Source of the DNA: Sphingomonas albertensis
GTDB taxonomy: Bacteria > Pseudomonadota > Alphaproteobacteria > Sphingomonadales > Sphingomonadaceae
Length of the DNA stretch: 64,000 nt
NCBI RefSeq assembly: GCF_014358075.1
Contig: NZ_JACONT010000005.1
Coordinates: 1 to 64,000, forward strand
Direction of reading: 5' to 3'
Positions 34,437 through 44,059 of the stretch are shown here, piece by piece; the first letter of the stretch is position 1, and each line of letters begins with the position of its first letter. The notes beneath the pieces are model-generated. The model worked only from the letters and a program-made list of their open reading frames with translations. It made no database searches and had not been told where the DNA came from. A program made the position numbers and the translations under genes.

Positions 34437-34640
34437 ATGGAGCACGATCTGCGGCTGAGAGCAGCTGCCCGCGTGATATACGACAACGTCTATCCACCTG
34501 CTGCCACGGTGCAATTCAGCTTCGACGAGGCCGAGCGGTTCGGGACCGTAGAGTACCGCCAAGCCGTTGGCGCAGCCCAGGATGCCCAGTCGGTTCTAGC
34601 CGCCCAGCATGATCAGCTCTTCTTCGCGGCGATCCTTTAG
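34437..34640 (+). CDS. small protein preceding umuD
   Basis: This 67-residue protein (starting MEHDLRLRAAARVIYDNVYP) has no recognised domain. GGAG stands a few bases upstream of the ATG. It ends 3 nt before the GTG of umuD, so the three genes form one SOS-controlled unit. It could be a regulator or partner of the polymerase, but nothing shows that. Confidence 0.6.
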   Translation: MEHDLRLRAAARVIYDNVYPPAATVQFSFDEAERFGTVEYRQAVGAAQDAQSVLAAQHDQLFFAAIL

Positions 34641-34643
34641 ACC

Positions 34644-35120
34644 GTGTCTGCGACAAATCGAGATCGCTCGGTCGTCGTCCCGCTGAACCGCCCTAACGAT
34701 GCGCTACGGCTTCACGACGTCGCGTTCGAACTGGTGCCGTGCGAGGTGCCCTTCTTCCTCGTCCATACGCAGGCCGGGTTTCCCTCGCCTGCGCAGGACG
34801 ACATGCAGGAACCGATCGATCTGGGGGCTTGGCTCGTCGAGCATCCAGCCGCGAGCTACATCATGCGGGTCGATGGCCAATCAATGTCTGGCGCCGGGAT
34901 CAACGATGGTGATCTGATCGTCGTCAACCGCGCCAAGAAGCCGAAGACCGGCGCGATCGTCGTGGCGCTAGTGCATGGTGATCGGACGTTGAAGCGGCTG
35001 CGCTATATCGATGGCCGACACTGGCTCGTCCCCGAGGCCGAAGGGTTTTCCGACATCCTCGTGGACGAACATGTTGAGATCTGGGGTACGGTCGTCGGCG
35101 TTGCGCGCAAAATGGCATGA
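34644..35120 (+). CDS. umuD: UmuD-like S24 peptidase, polymerase V accessory subunit
   Basis: This 158-residue protein self-cleaves and partners UmuC in error-prone DNA synthesis. The cleavage site is Ala44-Gly45 (QAGFPSP). The catalytic pair is Ser80 in GQSM and Lys117 in RTLKRL, 37 residues apart as in E. coli UmuD (S60/K97). The start is GTG. The stop overlaps the ATG of umuC (ATGA). Confidence 0.92.
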   Translation: MSATNRDRSVVVPLNRPNDALRLHDVAFELVPCEVPFFLVHTQAGFPSPAQDDMQEPIDLGAWLVEHPAASYIMRVDGQSMSGAGINDGDLIVVNRAKKPKTGAIVVALVHGDRTLKRLRYIDGRHWLVPEAEGFSDILVDEHVEIWGTVVGVARKMA

Positions 35121-36385
35121 ACACGCCGATCGCCCTCATCGACTGCAACAACTACTACGTATCCTGCGAACGCGCCTTCGACGCCAGTCTTGTAGGCGTG
35201 CCGGTCATCGTCCTTTCGAATAATGACGGCTGTGCGATCGCACGATCCGCGGAAGCCAAGGCGCTCGGGATCAAGATGGGCGATCCGATCCACCACCTGC
35301 GCGACAAGGTGAAACAGCACGGCATCCAAGTGCGGTCGTCGAACTATGCGCTGTACGGCGATATGCAGCGCCGGGTGATCGCCGCCTGCGAGTCCTTCGC
35401 CCGCGACTTCGAGATCTACTCGATCGACGAGACGTTCCTGGATCTTGCCGGTTTCGAAGGGCGCGATCTCGTCGTCCACGCCAATGCGATGCGTGCCCAG
35501 GTCCAACTATGGACGACGATCCCCACCTGCGTCGGCATCGCCGACACCAAGACGCTGGCGAAGCTCGCGAATGCTGTGGCTAAGAAGGACCCGCAGTTCG
35601 CTGGCGTGGCCGATCTCCGGGACGACGACGTACGGCGCGATGTCATGCACGCCTTCGCGGTCGGAGACGTGTGGGGCGTGGGCGGTGCGACGGCACACAA
35701 GCTGACTGCTCTCGGTATACACACCGCTGGGGCGCTTCGTGACATGCCGATTAAGCAGGCGCGTGCCGTCGGTACCGTCGTGCTCGAGCGTCTGGTTGCC
35801 GAACTGCGCGGCGTCCCGTCCAACGCGGTCGAGGCAGTCGAGCCGCGCCGGAAGGGCATGGCCGTCACCCGATCGTTCGGTACGCCGATCTGCGACTTCG
35901 AGCAGATGATGGGAGCGCTGTCGCAATACGCGCTGCGGGCTGGCGAGAAGCTGCGATCACACGGGTTGGTTGCGGCCCGCCTAACGGCGTTCTTCCACAC
36001 GAACAAGCACAAGCCCGACCGGCCCCAGTACGGTGCATCGCGCATGGTGACGTTGCATCCGATGACGAACGACAGCCTTGAGCTGATCGCGGCGGCCAGG
36101 CGCGGCGCCGAGAAAGCATGGCGCGATGGCTACGCCTATACGAAGGCCGGCATCATGCTCGACGATCTTCTTTCAGAGGATGAACGGCCGCGAACGCTGT
36201 TTGAGGAGGACACGTTAAAGCGTGACCGGCTGATGAGCGCGCTCGATGCGATCAACGGCAGATTTGGCACTTGGACGGCAGTGACTGCGTCGCAGGGGTT
36301 TAAGCGCGAGTGGAAAATGCGATCGGAGATGCGATCGCCGGCGTGGACAACCGACATCGCACAGGTGCCAACAGTCCGGGCATGA
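35117..36385 (+). CDS. umuC: Y-family DNA polymerase V catalytic subunit
   Basis: This 422-residue translesion polymerase has [18 protein letters not shown] (metal-binding Asp), [10 protein letters not shown] (catalytic Asp-Glu), an HhH region ([18 protein letters not shown]) and a little-finger domain. The C-terminus ([41 protein letters not shown]) matches the DUF4113-type tail typical of UmuC. It is cotranslated with umuD and controlled by the LexA box at 34348. Confidence 0.95.
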   Translation: MNTPIALIDCNNYYVSCERAFDASLVGVPVIVLSNNDGCAIARSAEAKALGIKMGDPIHHLRDKVKQHGIQVRSSNYALYGDMQRRVIAACESFARDFEIYSIDETFLDLAGFEGRDLVVHANAMRAQVQLWTTIPTCVGIADTKTLAKLANAVAKKDPQFAGVADLRDDDVRRDVMHAFAVGDVWGVGGATAHKLTALGIHTAGALRDMPIKQARAVGTVVLERLVAELRGVPSNAVEAVEPRRKGMAVTRSFGTPICDFEQMMGALSQYALRAGEKLRSHGLVAARLTAFFHTNKHKPDRPQYGASRMVTLHPMTNDSLELIAAARRGAEKAWRDGYAYTKAGIMLDDLLSEDERPRTLFEEDTLKRDRLMSALDAINGRFGTWTAVTASQGFKREWKMRSEMRSPAWTTDIAQVPTVRA

Positions 36386-36423
36386 AGCCGTTTCTTGCCG
36401 TCGAACGAACGGCTGGTTTGGGG

Positions 36424-36446
36424 AGGAAAGCGGACCGTCCGCTTTG
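36424..36446. repeat. hairpin repeat AAAGCGGACCGTCCGCTTT, copy 1
   Basis: The near-perfect palindrome lies after umuC. Variants recur at 37512-37530 (AAAGCGGACCTTCCGCTTT) and 60941-60959 (AAAGCGGCCAGACCGCTTT), with a decayed one near 38318. The preceding GGAAGGAAAGCGG or GGAGGAAAGCGG is also shared. It appears to be a short dispersed palindromic family of this accessory region. Confidence 0.7.
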
Positions 36447-36649
36447 GAGGCCACACCCCAGGAAATCGACCACTGAACGGGTATCCTAGATGCATCAGTA
36501 TTTTGCTTGGCTGGAGCCCTCAGTTTCCTGCCGTTTTTGAGCTGATGCGAAATCCGTGAGTTTTTGCATCACGAACGGTAAAAATGGCGACCTGTGGGCT
36601 GGCGGGTTTTGGGTTGCCCATACCTGCAAACTGCCGTTTGCTCTGACGA

Positions 36650-37285
36650 CTACCAGTTGTGGTCTGTCCAACGATACATGCCAACGACCACATCACCAGC
36701 GGCGCTCCCCTTGGACCATACGGCAATCGTCAGGTCCGGACTATGAACAGAAAGTTGTACAGCTGCGCCAAGAATAGGGCTGCCGGACGTGGCAATGAGC
36801 ATGGGTTTGCCAGCTTGACCGCTCTCAGTCTCAAAGGTCAAACTGCCCTCATCTGAGCGCAGTTTGCGCCAAGCAGCAAGATAGCTGTTTTTACCGGGCA
36901 CCCAAAAAGTACTGACCAATCGGTATCCGGGGCGGTGCGGCATTGTGGAGGGCGGTCGTAGCGGGTCAATCACCTGGCTCGCATCTACGCCTGCGTTCTT
37001 GATAACCTTCACCGCAGTCACTTTGCTTGGAAAAGGCCCTGCATCGTCCAGCACGATCTTGATCCCGCCACCGTCCGAGGTCCGAGCAACCGTCGGTGAC
37101 TCAAGCCCATTGATCATCGATACGACGACTGGGTTGCCCGTGAATGGGATGCTGAACACATGGTCTAGCCTTCCGTTTGCTACCCGTAGCAGCGGCGCAC
37201 CGGTCGATGATGGCAAGGGTGGTTGTGCCGCGCCAATGGGCGAAGCCATCATCATCAAAACCGAGCTAAAGATCCTGCCAAACAC
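36650..37285 (-). CDS. exported hypothetical protein
   Basis: This 211-residue protein starts with a likely signal peptide (MFGRIFSSVLMMMASPIGAA, cleavage near residue 20). The body is beta-rich, with LDHVFSIPFTGNPVVVSMINGL and IAVWSKGSAAGDVVVGMYRW. I do not recognise the family. It is flanked by dispersed hairpin repeats on both sides. The gap 37286-37612 holds only such a repeat. Confidence 0.6.
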   Translation of the reverse strand: MFGRIFSSVLMMMASPIGAAQPPLPSSTGAPLLRVANGRLDHVFSIPFTGNPVVVSMINGLESPTVARTSDGGGIKIVLDDAGPFPSKVTAVKVIKNAGVDASQVIDPLRPPSTMPHRPGYRLVSTFWVPGKNSYLAAWRKLRSDEGSLTFETESGQAGKPMLIATSGSPILGAAVQLSVHSPDLTIAVWSKGSAAGDVVVGMYRWTDHNW

Positions 37286-37511
37286 TGCCGGCGTCTCCCT
37301 ATCAAACGACCGCTCTTAAGAGATTTCGTGAACGCAAAAAAGGGCAAGGATTTGGCGTCAGCTGACCGGCTGCTTTGCACCACTGCTTGATGCAGAACTC
37401 TTGATTCTTGCATCAGTGATAGCGGCGATGAACGAATGTCCGCTTTCGGGTCTGCGAGCTGCCGGTCGGAACGTCCGGGTGTGGGCGTAATCGGAATGGC
37501 CGGGATGGGAA

Positions 37512-37530
37512 GGAAAGCGGACCTTCCGCT
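37512..37530. repeat. hairpin repeat AAAGCGGACC..., copy 2
   Basis: AAAGCGGACCTTCCGCTTT, part of a longer unit GGGAAGGAAAGCGGACC...GGGAAG. It lies in the gene-free stretch 37286-37612, where I see no other feature. Confidence 0.7.
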
Positions 37531-37612
37531 TTCGGGAAGCCGGATGGCAATAGCTGACAGACGGCTTCAGAGCCGGGTCTGAAACGCTAAGGCCGGTGAG
37601 CCACTTCGCAAT

Positions 37613-37948
37613 TCAATCGTTGGCATACGATCTAGTCCGCGGAACGTCTTCAAGTTCTGGAACGGCCATACTGCCGGTCGCCGTTATGAGGCGATTTTGC
37701 AAACCCGAGCCGGATATGGTTATCGGCAGCCCCATGAAACTGTCGATCCTGGCTGGTATGTATCCTAACACTAAGTACGCATCTCGCTGCATCAGTTCAA
37801 CGAAGCCGACTCGAAGCGACCAAGCTGTAGGATAATAACCAAGCTCAACTGAGCGGCAGAATATATCACGCAGCAACTTTCTAGCACCTATCGTTACATT
37901 ACCCCCAACTGATACACGTAAAATCTTAGGTTCTATATCCAACTTCAC
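37613..37948 (-). CDS. hypothetical protein
   Basis: This 111-residue protein starts at a GTG overlapping the stop of the upstream gene (GTGA). It contains KLLRDIFCRSVELGYYPTAWSLRVGF and LITATGSMAVPELEDVPR. No family recognised. Composition is lower in GC than chromosomal genes, in line with accessory DNA. Confidence 0.55.
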   Translation of the reverse strand: MKLDIEPKILRVSVGGNVTIGARKLLRDIFCRSVELGYYPTAWSLRVGFVELMQRDAYLVLGYIPARIDSFMGLPITISGSGLQNRLITATGSMAVPELEDVPRTRSYAND

Positions 37949-38142
37949 TGGGATTTACCTAACTGCTCAGCGGAGAGAGTTGGCAGCGAGCTTTCCTCTG
38001 GCGCGAGTTCTGCGAGTTCGAAATAGCTTTTCGCCATCCGATGGTAAATTTCTGCTATTTGCGAGTCTTTTGCTTTTCGAGCCAACTGAAGCGCCTTAGC
38101 ACCGCGAGCGTTGAAATAAGCGCGTCCCATTACTTCGGACAT
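37945..38142 (-). CDS. small hypothetical protein
   Basis: This 65-residue helical protein starts MSEVMGRAYFNARGAKALQLARKAK and contains IAEIYHRMAKSYFELAELAPEE, which resembles a single TPR-like helix pair. It is coupled to the following gene by a GTGA overlap. The ATG at 38142 is chosen because the longer frame to 38250 gives an Arg/Trp-rich, unlikely N-terminus. Confidence 0.5.
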   Translation of the reverse strand: MSEVMGRAYFNARGAKALQLARKAKDSQIAEIYHRMAKSYFELAELAPEESSLPTLSAEQLGKSQ

Positions 38143-38376
38143 GGTTTCGCTCCATGTTGAGCGAAGACACGTCAGGTGCCTCCATCGGCACCGTGCTCCA
38201 GGCCAGACGTACCGATATCGCCTCATAAAACTGATAGAAAGGTAGAGCAATCTCCGATCTTTGCGCGAACATGGCGGAACCGCTGAGACGGGGCGATAGT
38301 AGAATGGAAGGAACGGGAAGGAAAACGGACCGTCCTCTTATCGTGAGGCAGGCGGCGATAACGGACATTAAACCGC

Positions 38377-38517
38377 TTAACGCCGAACCTTGGGCGTCAG
38401 GGTATCTAGTGCCTGAACAATGTAGAGGGCGAGAACACCACGCCCTTCCATTTTGTCGGCTATGACCAGCGCTTCCAGCAGGAGCGCTTTCAATTTTTCC
38501 TGTTGGTCGAACGTCAT
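38377..38517 (-). CDS. small hypothetical protein (46 residues)
   Basis: The frame starts MTFDQQEKLKALLLEALVIA and ends VQALDTLTPKVRR. It is a plausible single helical peptide, with GGAGG-like CCGGGGATG... context before the ATG (GGAGGCCGGGG). Function unknown. The upstream gap to the Crp gene carries no other feature. Confidence 0.5.
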   Translation of the reverse strand: MTFDQQEKLKALLLEALVIADKMEGRGVLALYIVQALDTLTPKVRR

Positions 38518-38737
38518 CCCCGGCCTCCTATCTAGTATTCCGACATGTACCGTGAGCACCGGAAATAACCTAGATTAAGAAAGCGAGATGACCCTACCAA
38601 TATAGGATTAATCTGGATCAAGTCGGTTGACTATGGCGCCGTCTTCGATGGGTCCAGGGACCGGCCGAACGCAGTTAACACATTACTGGCGTTTTTTCGT
38701 CGAACGTCGGCCATCATGGTATCCACCACATGGCAAA

Positions 38738-39544
38738 TTAATGAGGCAAATCATCGACCAAAAGAAACCTTTCCGAGAATTGACCAGCTTGCCTAAAGCC
38801 GTCGAGATCAATTATTTCGTATTTTCGGTTGGCGTGATTGATTAAGCGACTTTCGACTAGCGACCTGATAGACCTATTAACGTGGACAGGTGTGATTCCG
38901 ACGCTATCCCCCATCTGCTCCTGCGACATAGGTAAGGAAAAACGCAACCCATCACTTAAGCCCCGTAACCTAGTCCTGGCGGCAAATTCGTTCAAAAAAT
39001 GAGCTACACGAGTCCGTGCGGAACGCCCACCAATATTCAACAACCACTCCCGCAGTTGTCGCGACTCCGCAATTGTTCTTAGATCCAAAGCCAACCGAAT
39101 GGATTGGTGTGAATCTATTAATTCTTCAAACTCGGATCTTTGAACGTAGATGATGCTCGATTTTTCTGCACAAACCACATTGTAGTCCAAACTATTCACA
39201 AATCTGCTTTCCGGATTAACCATGTCTCCGGGAATTATCAGCGATACATTTTGTCGATAACCGTCCAATGTTTGCTTTTGACGAAATAGATAGCCCGATA
39301 TTACAAACACATAGTCGGAAGATGACAAGCCTTCCCTGAATACGTAGCTTCCCGACTCAAACGTTTTTGTTCGAGCTTTCAGACGGCCTAAAGCTTCGCT
39401 GTCAAAAACTTGTATCCGCGAATACGCCGATAGGCTTTTCGCAATCAGACCATGAGGGTCAATTTCCGAGATCAAAACAGGGTTCCCGTATATTGGCGGG
39501 AGCATTGCGTCTCTCAGTTGCCAAGGGCCGCGATCGGTCAGCAA
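38738..39544 (-). CDS. Crp/Fnr family transcription regulator
   Basis: This 268-residue regulator has an N-terminal cyclic-nucleotide-binding-like barrel (~25-150: TKTFESGSYVFREGLSSSDYVFVISGYLFRQ) and a C-terminal Crp-type helix-turn-helix (LPMSQEQMGDSVGITPVHVNRSIRSL). No Cys cluster for iron-sulfur sensing is present, so it is not a classical Fnr. Its target is unknown. The DNA is AT-rich relative to the window. The exact start may be 39544 or the ATG 13 codons further in. Confidence 0.82.
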   Translation of the reverse strand: MLTDRGPWQLRDAMLPPIYGNPVLISEIDPHGLIAKSLSAYSRIQVFDSEALGRLKARTKTFESGSYVFREGLSSSDYVFVISGYLFRQKQTLDGYRQNVSLIIPGDMVNPESRFVNSLDYNVVCAEKSSIIYVQRSEFEELIDSHQSIRLALDLRTIAESRQLREWLLNIGGRSARTRVAHFLNEFAARTRLRGLSDGLRFSLPMSQEQMGDSVGITPVHVNRSIRSLVESRLINHANRKYEIIDLDGFRQAGQFSERFLLVDDLPH

Positions 39545-40856
39545 TTTATGATTTATACCATAGGTTGCCGAACAGAACTTGATTTAAGTTAGTTTGCACG
39601 ACGACTTTCATGGGACAGTGAAAGTTGGGGCAGCAGGTTGGGGCATATTGGGCAACTCCAAACCGAGAAAGATGCGCTGAACGAGTGGCTTTTATAGGGA
39701 GCTTGGATCGCATGCCCGGGTGTCCGGATATGGGCGTTCAGGGCAGTGCGGCGGTAGTACGCGCAAGGCCAACCGAACGGCTGAGCTATCCCCGCGCACG
39801 GTGCCAGCCGCTTCCGTCGCTTCACAAGCGACGTCGACAGCGAACTTTACGAGCGTTCTTTCTCGAAGATCTAGTGGCATTCCATACTCGAAAGCACGAG
39901 CAGGGGGCGGCTCGCAGAATATAAAGTAGGGCGCGGGAAAACCCTAACCTGCCTAACATCGGCGGATTTCTGCGGTTTTTGGCCTAACCTTTACCCTAAC
40001 ATTACTATAATCAGATTATGACCAATGACCGAGATAATCCCGGTTAGGAAAATCGTTTATTTTCAATGGGATTAGGTTTTCGGGATGAAAAGGTTAGGTC
40101 AGGTAAGGGTCCGACCCTGATTAATATATCGTGCTATCGTAAACACTTATGCGAGATATGCCGGATAGATTAGGGAGATTAGGGTTTTCCCGCGCGGCAG
40201 GCTGGCCTGATGGGAAAGCGTGGTCGCAAAACGCCACAGCTCAGACCGATTCTAGCGCGATTTTGCGACTAAAAAGGCGGCAGCGCGGGCGTGTCCCCGC
40301 CATGTCGAATATCTGCATCTAGGTGCAGCAATCTGCATCCAACCGCCACGCTCGAAAGTGCCCACAAAAGCTAGGTTTTCGCCGGGCTGCACCAGATCCG
40401 CGAACTGCATCCTAAGCCACCTAAAAAGCGCGCGGGCGAGGCGGGGGTTCTTGCGCGGTATTTGGGGTTGTGGCGCCCTAGGCGGGCTCGACCGAGCCGC
40501 TCCCGCTTAAGTAGCGAGTCGATCGGCGCAATATGACCTGTGAGGTGGGCAGCGAGACCATACGAGTTAGTCACCTTCAGGTCTTAGCAGCAGCCCGCGG
40601 TCGCTTCTTGATCGCGAGAGCTACCGACCCAAACCCGGACATTCGCGCACCTTTTCCCGCTTTCCAACTTCAGACATTCGTTCACCCCCGCGCTGACTCG
40701 CTTGGCCCATGATCGTCCGTCATCGTTGTCGTGAATCGGGAGAGGAACGTGGAACGGCCGCAACGCGGCGCCAGTCCTTCAGCCGTCCGTCGCTCATCCT
40801 CAGTCTCCTCGCGGAGCCTGAGTCAGATCGCGCGTTTAACATCGATGGTGCTGACC
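39545..40856. other. 1.3 kb gene-free region
   Basis: No supported gene lies between the Crp regulator and the SDR gene. The stretch holds the large dyad at 39931-40195 and an imperfect palindrome near 40313-40330 (CTGCATCTAGGTGCAG). Such a long empty, partly AT-rich stretch is unusual in this otherwise compact window. Confidence 0.7.
39931..40195. repeat. long-range dyad with clustered CCTAAC / GTTAGG hexamers
   Basis: A perfect 17-bp inverted repeat (GCGCGGGAAAACCCTAA at 39931-39947 and its complement at 40179-40195) bounds 231 bp. The left half has CCTAAC at 39943, 39952, 39983 and 39995. The right half has the complement GTTAGG at 40043 and 40093, and ATTAGG at 40071, 40169 and 40178. 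So the hexamers switch orientation about the centre (~40020), which is AT-rich. This is the layout of iteron-type or repressor-bound control regions, possibly a replication origin or regulatory hub. Confidence 0.7.
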
Positions 40857-41642
40857 CTAGTCTTTGGCGCTGCCCGGCTCCGCCATCTTACGATGCTGCT
40901 CGGCGAGCACCGATCCTGGAATGACGTTAGCCAGCACGCCCTGGACTTTGGTCTTCCAACCCGAAAAGATCGAGGCCTTGCCGCCCATCAGCGCGTCCCA
41001 GCCATCCTTGGCGACATCGGCCGGATCGCTTTTGTTGGGGTCGGTGCCGACGTCTGTGTCGTTCATGTCGGCGCGGTCGAAGAATTCGGTGTCGACCGGG
41101 CCGGGCATTAGCGTCGTCAGCGTGACACCATCGGCGTCCTTGATCTCGTTGCGCAGCGCCTCGGTGAAGCTGTCGATGAACGCCTTGGTGCCGTTGTACA
41201 CCGCCTGGAAGGCGCCGGGGATGTAGCCCGCGACCGAGCCGACGACGAGCACCTTGCCGTCGTTACGCGCGACCATCGCCGGCAGCACCTTCTGGACGAG
41301 GTAGATCGTACCGGTGATGTTTGTGTCGACCACCAAACGCCAGTCGGCGACCTGCTGGCCGAGGAAGCCGTGGCCCAGGCCATGCCCGGCATTCGCGCAG
41401 AGCACGTCGACCTTGCGGCCGTTGGTCGCGGCGAGCAGCGCGTCGACGCCTTGGATCGTCGACAGATCCGCCTCGACGGCGGTCACTTCGGTGCCAAACT
41501 GCCTGAAGTCGGCCGCAGCGGCCTGGATCAGCGCCTCGTTGGCGACGACGAGAATGTCGTAGCCATCCTTGGCCGCCAGGGTGGCAAGTTCGAAGCCGAT
41601 GCCCGTCGAAGCGCCGGTGATGATTGCAAACTTCTCAGCCAT
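40857..41642 (-). CDS. SDR family oxidoreductase
   Basis: This 261-residue short-chain dehydrogenase has the cofactor motif TGASTGIG (residues ~9-16), CANAGHGLG, and catalytic GSVAGYIPGAFQAVYNGTKAF with the Ser-Tyr-Lys set (YNGTK). Substrate unknown. It follows the Zn-alcohol dehydrogenase after 11 nt in a three-gene operon with the SRPBCC protein. Confidence 0.88.
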   Translation of the reverse strand: MAEKFAIITGASTGIGFELATLAAKDGYDILVVANEALIQAAAADFRQFGTEVTAVEADLSTIQGVDALLAATNGRKVDVLCANAGHGLGHGFLGQQVADWRLVVDTNITGTIYLVQKVLPAMVARNDGKVLVVGSVAGYIPGAFQAVYNGTKAFIDSFTEALRNEIKDADGVTLTTLMPGPVDTEFFDRADMNDTDVGTDPNKSDPADVAKDGWDALMGGKASIFSGWKTKVQGVLANVIPGSVLAEQHRKMAEPGSAKD

Positions 41643-41653
41643 GTCGAATCCTC

Positions 41654-42832
41654 TCAGTTGAAGCCGGGCTTGAGCACGACCTTTGTCACTTCGTTCTGGT
41701 TGTTCTTGAACATGTCATAGCCCTTGGGGGCGTCCTCCAGGTCCATCCGGTGCGAGATCAGGAAGGTCGTGTCGATCTTGCCCTCCAGAATCGCGTTGAG
41801 CAGCGCGGGCATATAATGCTGGACGTGCGTCTGGCCGGTCTTGAGCGTCAGCCCCTTCTCCATGAACGCACCCAGCGGGAACTTGTCGACGAACCCGCCA
41901 TAGACTGCGGGCATCGACACGCGTCCGCCCTTGCGGCAGGCGATGATCGCCTGGCGGATCGCGTGCGTCCGATCGGTGCCGAGGAAGGTCGACGCCTTGA
42001 TTTGGTCGACCACATTGTCGACGAAGACGCCGTGTGCCTCCAAGCCGACGCTGTCGATCACCGCGTCGGGACCGATCCCGCCGGTCATCACCATCAGCGC
42101 CTCATAGACCGCGCTTTCCTCGTAATTGATCGTCTCCGCACCGAACTTGCGGGCGAGTTCCAGACGGCGCGGGAAATGGTCGATAGCGATCACGCGTTCG
42201 GCGCCCATCAGGAATGCCGACTGCACCGCGAACAGCCCGACCGGACCGCAGCCCCAGACCGCGACCGTATCGCCCGGCTCGATCTGTGCGTTCTCCGCCG
42301 CCATCCAGCCGGTCGGCAGGATGTCCGACAGGAACAACACCTTCTCGTCTTCGACGCCGTCGGGAATGACGATCGGGCCGATGTCGCTGAACGGCACACG
42401 AACATATTCGGCCTGGCCTCCGGCATAGCCGCCGGTCATGTGGCTGTAGCCAAACAGGCCTGCCATCGGCTGACCATACAGCTCCTGCGCGATGTCCTGG
42501 TTGTCGGTAGGCAGGCCGTTGTCGCAGGCCGAATATTGATGCTTGCCGCAATGATAACAGCTGCCACACGAGATCGTGAACGGCACGACGACCTTCTGGC
42601 CCTTCTTCAGCGTCGACTTCGCGCCGACCTCGACAACTTCGCCCATGAACTCGTGGCCGAGGATGTCGCCCGCCTGCATCGTCGGGATATAGCCGTCGTA
42701 GAGGTGCAGATCCGAGCCGCAGATCGCGGTCGCGGTGACCTTGATGATGCAGTCGCGGGGATTGACGATCTCGGGGTCGTCGACGGTGTCGACGCGGACG
42801 TCGTGCTTACCGTGCCATGCCAGTGCGCGCAT
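41654..42832 (-). CDS. zinc-dependent alcohol dehydrogenase (formaldehyde dehydrogenase-like)
   Basis: This 392-residue medium-chain dehydrogenase has the catalytic zinc motif [12 protein letters not shown] with upstream CGSDLH, the structural zinc cysteines in [15 protein letters not shown], and the Rossmann motif [12 protein letters not shown]. The arrangement fits the glutathione-independent formaldehyde dehydrogenase-like ADH group common in sphingomonad stress clusters. Its ATG overlaps the SRPBCC stop by one base (TGATG). Confidence 0.9.
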   Translation of the reverse strand: MRALAWHGKHDVRVDTVDDPEIVNPRDCIIKVTATAICGSDLHLYDGYIPTMQAGDILGHEFMGEVVEVGAKSTLKKGQKVVVPFTISCGSCYHCGKHQYSACDNGLPTDNQDIAQELYGQPMAGLFGYSHMTGGYAGGQAEYVRVPFSDIGPIVIPDGVEDEKVLFLSDILPTGWMAAENAQIEPGDTVAVWGCGPVGLFAVQSAFLMGAERVIAIDHFPRRLELARKFGAETINYEESAVYEALMVMTGGIGPDAVIDSVGLEAHGVFVDNVVDQIKASTFLGTDRTHAIRQAIIACRKGGRVSMPAVYGGFVDKFPLGAFMEKGLTLKTGQTHVQHYMPALLNAILEGKIDTTFLISHRMDLEDAPKGYDMFKNNQNEVTKVVLKPGFN

Positions 42833-43410
42833 CAGGAGAGTTCCTCTTCGTGCTGCTTGCGATTCATCGCCGCGGTCGCGATCTCGCCGGTTTCCAACAG
42901 TTGCTTGAAGCGTCGCAGGTCCCGGCGCGCCTGAATTGCGGGTTCGCGCTGGAACATCTTGGCGATCAGCTTGCCGACCATACCGGCCGGCGGATCATAA
43001 GCGATCGTCGCGACGACGACCGTGCCGCGTGCGCCGGCATCGCGAAACTCCACGCGCCCGCTATTGGCGACGCCCGCGCCGGGCTCGGAGGTCCATGCAA
43101 TCACGCGATCCACTTCGTCGTCGGTGATGACGGCATCCCATTCGACCGTCTTTCCCGCGGGTGCCTTCACGACCCAGTGCGACCGCATGGCGTCGAGCGT
43201 ATCGATCCGTTCGACATTCTCCATGAAGGTCGGCAGGTTCGCGAAGTTACGGAAATACGCGAACACCTCGGCAACGGGCCGGTTGATGGTGACCGCGCGC
43301 GCGACGATCGAGTCGCCCTTGCGCTCGGGGATACCACTCGCGGCAAGCGGTTCGCCTTGTTTCCAGGTGCTTGGCGGCGCGTCGTCGCCATGCAGATTGG
43401 TATCATTCAT
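42832..43410 (-). CDS. SRPBCC family protein (cyclase/dehydrase-like)
   Basis: This 192-residue START/Bet v1-fold protein contains [34 protein letters not shown], the usual opening of polyketide-cyclase-like SRPBCC proteins, and [17 protein letters not shown]. It is the first gene of the operon with the alcohol dehydrogenase and SDR, and may bind a lipid or hydrophobic substrate. The start at 43410 (MNDTNLHGD) is the natural ATG. Confidence 0.8.
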   Translation of the reverse strand: MNDTNLHGDDAPPSTWKQGEPLAASGIPERKGDSIVARAVTINRPVAEVFAYFRNFANLPTFMENVERIDTLDAMRSHWVVKAPAGKTVEWDAVITDDEVDRVIAWTSEPGAGVANSGRVEFRDAGARGTVVVATIAYDPPAGMVGKLIAKMFQREPAIQARRDLRRFKQLLETGEIATAAMNRKQHEEELS

Positions 43411-43498
43411 GTCGAATCTCCTGCCGGTTACGCGCGGCGCCAAGTCTCAGTCGCAACGCGGGCCGGCGTGCAGATGCAGTCGCCGGCCCGTGCATGAG

Positions 43499-43984
43499 TC
43501 ACATCGCGGAGAGTTCACCGATGTGCGTCTCAACGACCGGCGCGATCGATGCCGCGATCGTCTTGAGCGGCGCGGCCGTCCCAGTCTGCGCATAGGTCTG
43601 GTGCAGGGTCAGCGCGCGTTGATGCGCAGCCTTCTGCTGTTCGACGTACAACCGGTCGCGCGCCGTCCCGGTGGTTGCGCGCAATGCCGCGACGTCCTTG
43701 GTACCCATCGCATCGAGCTTGGGCGGCGCGGGGTGCAGGCCTGCGCGCATCGCGGCGGCCTTCACATCCGCGGTCGACTTTGTGTGGTCGGCGACCATCA
43801 TCGACGCGAACGACCGGAGTTTGGCGTTCTTCGTCGATGCGAGAAGCAGACGGCTGGACTGGATTTCATATTGATCGCCGGCACCAGCCTTCATCACATA
43901 GGTCGGCGCGGCCATCGGCGCCTGCGCCACGGCTGCGACAGCCGGCATTGCGATCATCGCTGCCAGCGCGAAAAGCTTGGTCAT
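43499..43984 (-). CDS. DUF4142 exported protein
   Basis: This 161-residue protein begins with a signal peptide (MTKLFALAAMIAMPAVAAVA). The helical DUF4142 body has GDQYEIQSSRLLLASTKNAKLRSFASMMVADHTKST, with the conserved MVxDH motif, and later LYVEQQKAAHQRALTLHQ. It is a ferritin-like four-helix fold expected in the periplasm. It has an EcfG-like promoter pair upstream at 44035-44059. Confidence 0.85.
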   Translation of the reverse strand: MTKLFALAAMIAMPAVAAVAQAPMAAPTYVMKAGAGDQYEIQSSRLLLASTKNAKLRSFASMMVADHTKSTADVKAAAMRAGLHPAPPKLDAMGTKDVAALRATTGTARDRLYVEQQKAAHQRALTLHQTYAQTGTAAPLKTIAASIAPVVETHIGELSAM

Positions 43985-44034
43985 GACATTCTCCTGAGAA
44001 TGCTGCGGCAATCGCGACCCGCAGCTTCAAGTGG

Positions 44035-44059
44035 AACCGACGCCACCCGCCAATGTTCC
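44035..44059 (-). promoter_or_regulatory. candidate EcfG-type promoter for DUF4142
   Basis: On the minus strand, GGAAC, a 16 nt spacer and GGTT end 50 nt before the start codon. One base differs from the EcfG general-stress consensus GGAAC-N16-CGTT. The gap 43985-44344 otherwise shows no gene. Confidence 0.4.

Noticed and set aside
39589-39929. Small overlapping ORFs in both strands of the gene-free region
   Set aside because: They are Arg/Ser/Pro-rich, lack ribosome sites and do not resemble any family. Region left as non-coding.
39943-40195. Telomere-like or CRISPR interpretation of the CCTAAC/GTTAGG repeats
   Set aside because: Spacing is irregular and orientation switches at the centre. 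The hexamers are few and not in tandem, so neither fits.
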